From the NCBI GenBank assembly GCA_012518355.1, contig JAAYSP010000065.1:1-45283 (forward strand): a DNA stretch of 45,283 nt. Direction: 5' to 3'. Positions 25,093-31,694 of the stretch are shown here, piece after piece (position 1 is the first letter of the stretch; each line of letters begins with the position of its first letter). The stretch is from a candidate division WS1 bacterium (lineage in GTDB: Bacteria > Armatimonadota > Zipacnadia > Zipacnadales > UBA11051). Position numbers and translations under genes: made by a program. The notes below the pieces were generated by a model that saw nothing but the letters and a program-made list of their open reading frames with translations, was not told where the DNA came from and ran no database searches.

Positions 25093-26427
25093 TTATAAGT
25101 CGGTGCCTGCGGGCCTCATACTGTCTGCTACCCTGTTCAGCTCGTCTTCGGAGATCTCACCTGCCACAACAACTATGAGGCCATCGACCTGGAAGCGTAC
25201 GATTTTGCCACGGAGGACGCTACGCATCATACGGCCTTCGCGCCGGTCTCCTCTTGCTTCGACGCCATCATGGTCCCTGCCATCAACTCGGCGTCCTCTG
25301 CTTGGACGCTCGCCTCCATCCCTCTGCCCGCGGGGTATTGCCCATCTGCCTGCACGGCCTGGTTCATCGGGCCTGTACTCTCTCCCACCGGCACTATCCT
25401 CAGAGCGTGTGCGCCGCGCTCGTCGGCCGCCGTCGCTACCACGAGCGACACGATCCGAGCGCCCCACTCTCTCGCCTATGACCCGATCGCCGCGCCCGCT
25501 CTGTACCTGTCGCTGTCGGTCCCCATCAGCCCCGGACATGCCTTCATGCATCTCTATAGAGCCACTCCCAGGGCCGTCGGGCGCGCGGCCTTCTCCTCTG
25601 TACCTCGGCGTGAACTGCAGTATAGATAGCGTCCTGACGCCGTCTCCATAGCGCAGTTCCACGGCTGATTCTCTGCCACGCTCGTGCAGAAAGTAGCCCT
25701 GGAAGGCAAAGCCTTCAGGCACATATGTAGGTTCTACAGGTGAGAGCTCCAGCTTCTCGGTGACCTCAGCCTTGTCGGCCTTCTGTCCATGCAGTGCTGC
25801 AGTCACTTCTTCTGCGGCTTCTGGAAGCTCCACGGGCGGTGGTGGAGGGGCAGAGAAATCCACACTCGTGTAGCGAGTGCCCGCTATCAGTAGGTCTTCG
25901 CTGTTATAGCGATCAAGGCCGAGTGGGAAGCGGTTGGCCTTGTCCAGCCACATCTCGATGCGTGTAACCGCCTCGGGACGCGGACGTATGACAAGCTTGT
26001 CAGTAGGGCGACCTGCGATTTGCCCCCCAGAACTGACCTCAACCACGGCCTCGCGCCCCATGAACGGTAGCTGATCCACGGGGTTGCGCGGTAGATGGCG
26101 CACTGCCTTGCCGTCGGCTGCAATCTGCCACACGCCGCCGTCTTGCTCCACAATCCTGACGCCTTCGACGCTTCCAGTGATGAACTGCAACTGGAACCGA
26201 CCTGCGCCGCGGTGTACAGTCGCCTCGGCCTGTACCTGGCTGTCGGCCAGTCGGATGTTGGTGCTTACCTGTCCCTTCAATGCAACTTGCTCGCGTGCCT
26301 GTCGGACTGCCGACAGCAACTCCCTTGCCTCTTCAGAGTTGAGGCTCTGCGGCTTGCATCCTGCGGCAGCAGTCAGTACGAACACAGCTCCCATAAGCGC
26401 CATCAGTGCCCGGCACAGCGGCTTCAC
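25093..26427 (-). CDS. RseB/LolA-like lipoprotein with a charged low-complexity insert
   Basis: The 444-aa product has a lipobox (TAAAGC, Cys24). Residues ~30-195 look like the LolA/RseB-type curved beta-sheet domain, with ADSQVQAEATVHRGAGRFQL and VTRIEMWLDKANRFPLGLDR as its clearest stretches. After a Pro-rich hinge, a MucB/RseB-C-like domain starts at VEPTYVPEGFAFQGYFLHER. This domain is split by a 120-130 residue insert (about 276-402), nearly all Arg, Gly, Asp, Glu and Ser, before it resumes KIVRFQVDGLIVVVAGEIS and ends SMRPAGTDL. RseB-type proteins sense lipid or lipoprotein stress and shield the anti-sigma factor. The start overlaps the anti-sigma stop by four bases (ATGA), which supports a common function. 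Confidence 0.72.
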   Translation of the reverse strand: MKPLCRALMALMGAVFVLTAAAGCKPQSLNSEEARELLSAVRQAREQVALKGQVSTNIRLADSQVQAEATVHRGAGRFQLQFITGSVEGVRIVEQDGGVWQIAADGKAVRHLPRNPVDQLPFMGREAVVEVSSGGQIAGRPTDKLVIRPRPEAVTRIEMWLDKANRFPLGLDRYNSEDLLIAGTRYTSVDFSAPPPPPVELPEAAEEVTAALHGQKADKAEVTEKLELSPVEPTYVPEGFAFQGYFLHERGRESAVELRYGDGVRTLSILQFTPRYRGEGRAPDGPGSGSIEMHEGMSGADGDRQRQVQSGRGDRVIGERVGRSDRVARGSDGGRRARRTRSEDSAGGREYRPDEPGRAGRWAIPRGQRDGGERPSRGRRVDGRDHDGVEARGDRREGRMMRSVLRGKIVRFQVDGLIVVVAGEISEDELNRVADSMRPAGTDL

Positions 26428-26927
26428 TGGGGCACCTCTTCCGGAGCGACTGGTTCCAGGGCCGCCATAGCAAGGGCGAGCGAGACTTCATCGGCCAGCG
26501 GCTGATCCCAGGCCGCCGCTATCTGCGTCTCGGCATAGTCCGTGCCCTCTGCCCCAGCTAGTAGCGGCAGATCACTGTTAGACAGAATTGGCGTAGTTCC
26601 GATCGGGACGAACACTGAGAAAGCTATCAACACTGCTGCAACCGTCGCGACCGCAACTGCCGGCCTCAGGTACACGCTCCAGGCTGGGCGACCGGTCCGA
26701 CGCGGCTCCAATTGCCGTTCGATTCCAGCCCAAAGCTGTCTGGGAGGCTCTACCTGCGAGATCGGTGTCAGCAGAGCTGCAGTGCGTTCCAGAGCTTCAA
26801 GCTCACGGTGACAGTCAGCGCATTCGGCCAGATGTTCGCGGACCTGTCCGACAGTGGACACGTCAAGTCCGCCGACTGTGTAGTCGGCCAGCATAGGCAA
26901 TATTTTCGCACACTCTGTTGGTTTCAT
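26424..26927 (-). CDS. Anti-sigma factor with zinc-binding (ZAS) motif
   Basis: The 167-aa product has an N-terminal zinc-type anti-sigma domain with H-x3-C-x2-C (His32, Cys36, Cys39 in EHLAECADCHRELEALE), one membrane helix (~88-109) and a 58-residue extracytoplasmic tail. It would hold the adjacent ECF sigma factor at the membrane until an envelope signal releases it. I placed the start at ATG 26927 (MKPTECAKILPML) with AAGGTGGAGGT directly upstream; the frame is open further back but into the sigma gene. It begins ten bases after the sigma stop and overlaps the RseB-like gene by four bases. Confidence 0.88.
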   Translation of the reverse strand: MKPTECAKILPMLADYTVGGLDVSTVGQVREHLAECADCHRELEALERTAALLTPISQVEPPRQLWAGIERQLEPRRTGRPAWSVYLRPAVAVATVAAVLIAFSVFVPIGTTPILSNSDLPLLAGAEGTDYAETQIAAAWDQPLADEVSLALAMAALEPVAPEEVPQ

Positions 26928-26937
26928 ACCTCCACCT

Positions 26938-27504
26938 TCAATCCTCCACATGGGGCGCCAATTTGCGTCGCAGGGCTTCACGACCTCGAGCAAGGCGTGA
27001 TAGTACCGTGCCCAGAGGTATACCCAGCTCCCGACTTATGTCAGCTACAGGTTTGCCTTCCAGGTGGTGCATAACCACAACCACCTGTTGATCTTCGCCC
27101 AATCGCGCAATGGCATCTCTGACCTGCTGCTGCTGCTCGGAGATCTCCAGTTGTTCGGCAGGGCCGATACTCTCATCGGCCCACTGACGAGGCACTTGAT
27201 CTGCACTATCCGCATCCAGAGAGCCAGTCGGGCGGTGCGCCCGTGCCCAGTCTCTGACCTGATTGAGAGCAATCATGCGGATCCATCCCCCGAAAGCCTG
27301 AGGATCATTGAGGCTATCCAGAGCTCGCCACGCCCGAACAAAAGTCTCCTGTGTCACATCCGCGGCTGCTTCATCATCACGCATCATATGGCGAGCCAGG
27401 CTATAAACCACAGGTGCATACTGCCGGTACAGAGCGTTGAATGCGCGCTTCTCACCGGCCCGAGCCTTTTCTACCAGTCGCCTCTGAGCTGCTTCTCTAT
27501 CCAA
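26938..27504 (-). CDS. ECF-type RNA polymerase sigma factor
   Basis: The 188-aa product has sigma region 2 (FNALYRQYAPVVYSLARHMM, then ADVTQETFVRAWRAL) and region 4 with its helix-turn-helix (LGIPLGTVLSRLARGREALR). It lacks regions 1 and 3, as expected for group IV (ECF, RpoE-like) sigma factors. It directs RNA polymerase to stress promoters. It is the first gene of an operon with its anti-sigma factor and the RseB-like lipoprotein. A candidate autoregulatory promoter of ECF type lies 20-50 bases upstream. Confidence 0.95.
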   Translation of the reverse strand: MDREAAQRRLVEKARAGEKRAFNALYRQYAPVVYSLARHMMRDDEAAADVTQETFVRAWRALDSLNDPQAFGGWIRMIALNQVRDWARAHRPTGSLDADSADQVPRQWADESIGPAEQLEISEQQQQVRDAIARLGEDQQVVVVMHHLEGKPVADISRELGIPLGTVLSRLARGREALRRKLAPHVED

Positions 27505-27530
27505 GTGGATCCGTAATCTACGAATGATGA

Positions 27531-27557
27531 CGTCTTGAGTGGACGCAATATTCCCGC
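27531..27557 (-). promoter_or_regulatory. Candidate ECF-type promoter of the sigma factor operon
   Basis: On the minus strand GGGAAT (27557-27552) is followed after 15 bases by GACGTC (27536-27531), so the CGTC core lies at the usual 16-17-base distance. This resembles GGAAC...CGTC ECF promoters. Transcription would start about 20 bases before the sigma ATG. I did not find the same pair before the other stress-type genes. Confidence 0.35.
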
Positions 27558-27602
27558 AATTGCCGCCTATGCCCTGACTGTCAGACTGCCGCGGCCGGCC
27601 AG

Positions 27603-28349
27603 TCAGCGTGCGGTTTTCTCCTGTGCTTCCCCGGTCATCGGAACGAACATCACCGGCAACACCATCTCGCGGACAATCTTACCGTCACGTTTGGTGAGCA
27701 CATATAGCTCCTGACCGGTCTGTTGCTCCCCCACCGGTATCACCATCCGACCGCCTTCTGCCAGTTGCTCGACAAGCGGTTCGGGAACTCGATCCGGTGC
27801 GCAGGTGACGATGATGCCGTCGAAGGGGGCATGGTCTGGCCAGCCTCTATATCCGTCTCCGGCTCGAACCGTCACGTTTTGGTAGCCCAGGTCACGGAGG
27901 CGGTGCCGCGCTGAGTGGGCCAGTGCTTCGACGATCTCTATAGTATAGACGTGTTTGACCAACGGTGCCAGTACCGCTGCCTGATAGCCTGAACCGGTGC
28001 CCACCTCCAACACCAGGTGGTCAGGTTGAGGTTGCAGCAGTTGAGTCATCAGTGCGACAATAGAGGGCGCTGATATGGTCTGATCTTCACCAATCGGAAG
28101 TGGAGAGTCAACATATGCGTATGCCCGTACCGACTCGGGCACAAACAGATGGCGCTGGGTATCGCGCATAGCCTGAATCACTCGTTTGTCGCGCAATTCC
28201 CACTGTACAGTCAACATATCTACCATGGCACTTCTCTGTGTTTCCCAATCCATCGTCTCTCTATTTTGCTCACGGGCGCAAGACAGCGCACTTAGGGTCA
28301 ATGCAATCATCCCCACCACCAGAACCAAATACAGGCGTATACAGTGCAT
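27603..28349 (-). CDS. pcm: Protein-L-isoaspartate O-methyltransferase-like protein with export signal
   Basis: From ATG 28349 the product is 248 aa. The first 24 residues form a hydrophobic signal ending in a lipobox-like ALSC (Cys24), so this Pcm is probably exported or a lipoprotein. The rest is a full-length PIMT: SPLPIGEDQTISAPSIVALM, the SAM-binding VLEVGTGSGYQAAVLAPL, HVYTIEIVEALA, the AGDGYRGWPDHAPFDGIIVT region and LAEGGRMVIPVG. It methylates isoaspartate in damaged proteins using SAM. A GGTGGG site lies upstream of 28349; the frame continues to 28412 but that would bury the signal. It is about 100 bases upstream of the ECF sigma operon on the same strand. Confidence 0.88.
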   Translation of the reverse strand: MHCIRLYLVLVVGMIALTLSALSCAREQNRETMDWETQRSAMVDMLTVQWELRDKRVIQAMRDTQRHLFVPESVRAYAYVDSPLPIGEDQTISAPSIVALMTQLLQPQPDHLVLEVGTGSGYQAAVLAPLVKHVYTIEIVEALAHSARHRLRDLGYQNVTVRAGDGYRGWPDHAPFDGIIVTCAPDRVPEPLVEQLAEGGRMVIPVGEQQTGQELYVLTKRDGKIVREMVLPVMFVPMTGEAQEKTAR

Positions 28350-28400
28350 TGTATGTATCCCACCATTTCTGTTTGACATTCGCCATTTCATGCCTATGTG

Positions 28401-28429
28401 TTGACACACCATGGAGCAAGGTCTAAGAT
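28401..28429 (+). promoter_or_regulatory. Sigma-70-like promoter for the response regulator
   Basis: A perfect TTGACA (28401-28406) is followed after 17 bases by TAAGAT (28424-28429, 4/6). It predicts a leader of about 140 bases before the ATG at 28576. A second TTGACA (28373-28378) has no good -10. Confidence 0.5.
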
Positions 28430-28575
28430 GAGATGGCTACCGAGATGATGCTACTTGTTTCTTCGGGGCCGAAAGGTCTTTTCCTGCCGCAATTCAGTTT
28501 TGGCGGCTGCCATGAGGACAAGCAGGCTGCCCGGCGGCGCAAGGTGCGTAGCCGAAAGGAGGGCGCAGATCAGCG

Positions 28576-29274
28576 ATGAAAGGCGCGAGAATCCTGATTG
28601 TCGAAGATGACCCCGTCATAGTGGAAGTCATCGCCCAGCGATTGGAACATGATGGCTACGAAACTGAGGGCTATGCACTTGGGCGAGAGGCTCTCGAGGC
28701 AATCTCCAAGAGTAATTTTGACCTCGTGATTCTGGACATCATGCTCCCAGACATTGACGGCATATCAGTTTGTCGAGAAATCCGACGGAAGTCAAACATA
28801 CCTATCATCATGGTCACCGGCCGCGGAGACAAGCTTGATAGAGTGGTGGGGCTTGAGGTAGGTGCCGATGACTATGTCGTAAAGCCCTTCATGTCCGATG
28901 AGCTGTTAGCTCGAGTGCGTGCTCACTTGCGGCGCGTGACGGACTATGCCCCCAGGGGCGTCGGGGAGAGAATCATCAACGCAGGTCCGCTCCAGTTAGA
29001 CATGCACGCTCACCAGGTCATCAAAGGTGACCAGCAGATTGAAGTCACGCCCACGGAGTTCCGACTACTGTTGGCTCTTGTGGAGGCGGATGGAGCTGTA
29101 CTGTCGGTGCCTCAGATTTTCCAACAGGTATGGGGGCGCGACAGTGGCAACCAGAGTCTGATCGAGACGCACATATACAACCTACGCCGAAAAATCGAGA
29201 AAAACCCCTCAGCTCCCACCTATGTACTGACCATTCGAGACGCTGGCTATCGGTTCAACACAGACGCCGAGTAA
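28576..29274 (+). CDS. OmpR/PhoB-type response regulator, no adjacent kinase
   Basis: The 232-aa product has a receiver domain with the acidic pair Asp11/Asp12, phospho-acceptor Asp54 (LVILDIMLPD), Thr81 (IIMVTGRGD) and Lys103 (VVKPF). A winged-helix DNA-binding domain follows (~135-230: TPTEFRLLLALVE, LIETHIYNLRRKIEKNP, IRDAGYRF). It would bind DNA as a dimer when phosphorylated by a histidine kinase. No kinase gene lies within the window on either side, so it is an orphan here. AAGGAGGG lies about 12 bases before the ATG, somewhat far. The leader of about 140 bases can form small hairpins. Confidence 0.95.
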   Translation: MKGARILIVEDDPVIVEVIAQRLEHDGYETEGYALGREALEAISKSNFDLVILDIMLPDIDGISVCREIRRKSNIPIIMVTGRGDKLDRVVGLEVGADDYVVKPFMSDELLARVRAHLRRVTDYAPRGVGERIINAGPLQLDMHAHQVIKGDQQIEVTPTEFRLLLALVEADGAVLSVPQIFQQVWGRDSGNQSLIETHIYNLRRKIEKNPSAPTYVLTIRDAGYRFNTDAE

Positions 29275-29508
29275 AGCAAAAGGTCAGCCGCTTCCGCTTT
29301 GGGCGGGAATATGGAGGAGCCCCACCCCTACGCATGTGCGCATGCAGTTGCCTACGGCTTAAGTCATGCCATGGGCGGCATACATAGCAAGCTACATGAC
29401 TACTCCGCTTACCGCAGCAAAGCAACAGCGCCACACCATCTGCCGATTAGTAGGTGTAGCGCGTGTACTTCCGAGAGCGTGTGTTGTCACCCCGCTGGTC
29501 TCGCTCTT

Positions 29509-31182
29509 TTAGTCACGCAGGATGTTTATCACGCTCAGTATCCACAGGTTTTCCCGCACGTGATCCCAGAACGACTTGCGCGGTTTTAGCGGTGGGAAGT
29601 AGATGATATCACCGGCCTGAATCGTCACTTCCATAGGAAGCTCACCGACTCGCAATTGCGACAGGTCCACGTCAATCACTTCGGTGGTACCATCATCCTT
29701 GATGCGGACAACCGCACCGACCTGTGAGCCTACCGTCTGCCCCAGCCCCGCCTGTGTGATATAGTCAAACAGTGAGAGGTCCGGATCGTAAGGATAGATG
29801 CCCGGGCTACCGACCGCTCCGATCACGTAGACTTTCAGGGCATCCTTGACCATGACTACGTCGCCAGGTTGCAACTGTATGTCGCCTGACATGTCTCCCG
29901 TCTGCTCTATGCTCTTGAGATTGACGGTCAACTGAGTGTCGTCACGGTACACCTGCACAGTGCGCAGATCGGCCTGAGGGGTCGGCTTGGCCACGGAGAT
30001 GATCTTGAGCAGGCTCGTGTTACGCATGTTGGTGATATTCACCGGACCGGTATGCTCAAGAGCGCCCAGAAGGACGACTTCATCAGGGACCTTTTCAGGG
30101 ATGATGAGCGTGTCGCCCGAGTCCAGCGCGATGTTGTGGCTCATGTCCCCAAATCTCCACAGACTCTCCAGGTTCACGGGGATGTACTCCCCGTCGCGGA
30201 ATACAGTGGCGTTGGCCAAATCCGACTCGGCGTTGAAGCCTCCGGCACGTATGACTGCCTCCGTCAATTTCACCGGTTCGCTCGAATAGAAGACCACAGG
30301 GCTGTTGACCTGCCCGACCACTGCGATCTCTTCAGCTCGCCGGACGAGCACGACATCTCCGCCCTGCAGTTGGTAGTTCTGACTTATGTCACCTTCCTGA
30401 AGCAAGGCCTGCAGGTCAATGCGCATGGGGTCAGACACTCCAGGGCGCAATAGCAATGCAGATTTCATGTCGGCTCTAGGTGCAAATCCCTGGCCCAATT
30501 TGCTGATGACTTCGAGTACAGTCAGCGTTTCGTTTTCGGGCAAAACTACAGAACCGGGCTGCTGCACTTCGCCCAGAACCGTGACAACACTGTCGAGTCG
30601 AGGCACATAGATAGCATCGTTGTATTCTATCGGAACAGTGGGGCCTACCGGATGATCGGCACGCAGCCCTCTAAGGTCAAACTGCTGCGTCGGCTCTCCC
30701 TGACGACTCAGTGTCACCCGGCTAAGGTCGGCGCGATCCGTAGGCCCGGCTATGAGCACAGCATCCCGGACGGAAAAGCCGAAAGGTACAGTCGCTGGCC
30801 CTGTATTCTCCACATAACCGCTCATGAATACCAGGCGGGTCGAGGTAGCTTCATCAAGTCTGACCGTCACGACCGGGTCACGCAAGACCTCGCTGAGCTG
30901 CCTGGCAACAGCAACCCGGATCTCGGCGATATTTCTACCCACAACAGGTATCTGACCGACTACCGGCAACGTTATGCTTCCGGCGGCTCCTACCACATAA
31001 GCACCGGTCAGCATCTCCTCATCGAATACGTACACATGCAAGGCATCGCCTCGCTGGACCCGATATTCCGGGGAAGCAACATCAGCCCAAAGTGCAGCTA
31101 GACCTGTCAGCAGCCAGCAAGTGCTGACTACAGCCAAAAGAAAAAGCGGTGATTGTGGGTATCTGCGTGACCTATCCTGCAT
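29509..31182 (-). CDS. Wza-like polysaccharide export protein with five SLBB repeats
   Basis: From ATG 31182 (MQDRSRRYPQSP...) the product is 557 aa with an N-terminal signal anchor (~12-32). A Poly_export domain (YRVQRGDALHVYVFDEEMLT, then AGSITLPVVGQIPVVGRN) is followed by five SLBB units, recognisable from FMSGYVENTGPATVPFG, VLGEVQQPGSVVLPENETLT, VVGQVNSPVVFYSSEPVKLT, LLGALEHTGPVNITNM and VIGAVGSPGIYPYDPDLSL. It ends with a short hydrophobic segment after a Trp-rich stretch (FWDHVRENLWILSVINILRD). Such proteins form the periplasmic/outer-membrane channel for capsule or exopolysaccharide. No Wzc kinase or polymerase genes are nearby. An open N-terminal extension to 31413 lacks a signal and is unlikely to be used. 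Confidence 0.88.
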   Translation of the reverse strand: MQDRSRRYPQSPLFLLAVVSTCWLLTGLAALWADVASPEYRVQRGDALHVYVFDEEMLTGAYVVGAAGSITLPVVGQIPVVGRNIAEIRVAVARQLSEVLRDPVVTVRLDEATSTRLVFMSGYVENTGPATVPFGFSVRDAVLIAGPTDRADLSRVTLSRQGEPTQQFDLRGLRADHPVGPTVPIEYNDAIYVPRLDSVVTVLGEVQQPGSVVLPENETLTVLEVISKLGQGFAPRADMKSALLLRPGVSDPMRIDLQALLQEGDISQNYQLQGGDVVLVRRAEEIAVVGQVNSPVVFYSSEPVKLTEAVIRAGGFNAESDLANATVFRDGEYIPVNLESLWRFGDMSHNIALDSGDTLIIPEKVPDEVVLLGALEHTGPVNITNMRNTSLLKIISVAKPTPQADLRTVQVYRDDTQLTVNLKSIEQTGDMSGDIQLQPGDVVMVKDALKVYVIGAVGSPGIYPYDPDLSLFDYITQAGLGQTVGSQVGAVVRIKDDGTTEVIDVDLSQLRVGELPMEVTIQAGDIIYFPPLKPRKSFWDHVRENLWILSVINILRD

Positions 31183-31655
31183 CCTGTTTCTCCGGGCCTT
31201 TTGCCGGCATAGCCGGAAAGTACAAGCCATGGATGACCAACATTTGCGCAGGTATTGTAGGCATGAGTTTGACCCCATGTCAAGCAGAACACTTGCTACT
31301 GCAGTTCTGTTGGAGACAGCCTCAACGAGCCCCATCCTACGCGCGTCATACTTAGTACCCTTCTGGTCACTCTCCCATGCTTCTCGAAATCGCATATAGA
31401 GTAGGGTTGCCAAGTGCCCAGATGCGGCATGTGTCAGCGTTTTTTGCCATCTCTGTGCACGTATGATCTACTGATATAGCCAGTCGTGCTTCCTGAGGAC
31501 AGCCGATCCTCCGACACGCTCCTCCCCAGTATCAGCATGGGCCGAGGTGCACTAGCGTTTCGGCGATGCATAGAAAAATGGGAGGCAGCACCGCCGCTGC
31601 AGCCATCTGGTGACTGATAAACATGCGCATCTGTACAGGATCGTACACTTGCTGC
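31183..31655. other. Divergent intergenic region, no gene recognised
   Basis: This region lies between the starts of the SLBB exporter and the class A PBP. Apart from the promoter listed separately, I see no RNA gene, repeat or credible ORF. The exporter's own promoter should lie here but is not obvious. Confidence 0.4.
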
Positions 31656-31661
31656 TATAAT
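31632..31661 (+). promoter_or_regulatory. Sigma-70-like promoter for the peptidoglycan cluster
   Basis: A perfect TATAAT (31656-31661) lies 18 bases after TGTACA (31632-31637, 4/6). Transcription would start about 27 bases before the TTG start at 31695, giving a short leader that contains the ribosome-binding site AGGTGG. Confidence 0.55.
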
Positions 31662-31694
31662 AGCCGCGATATCGTATATTTGCAGGTGGTTTGA

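Noticed and set aside
25227..25651. Plus- and minus-strand open frames across the RseB-like insert
   Set aside because: They arise from the low-complexity, high-GC sequence and match no family; none has a supported start.
28430..28575. Riboswitch in the response regulator leader
   Set aside because: The leader has GC-rich hairpins but no consensus core of a riboswitch class I know.
31183..31413. N-terminal extension of the SLBB export protein
   Set aside because: It lacks a signal sequence, and the ATG at 31182 has both a ribosome-binding site and a signal anchor right after it.
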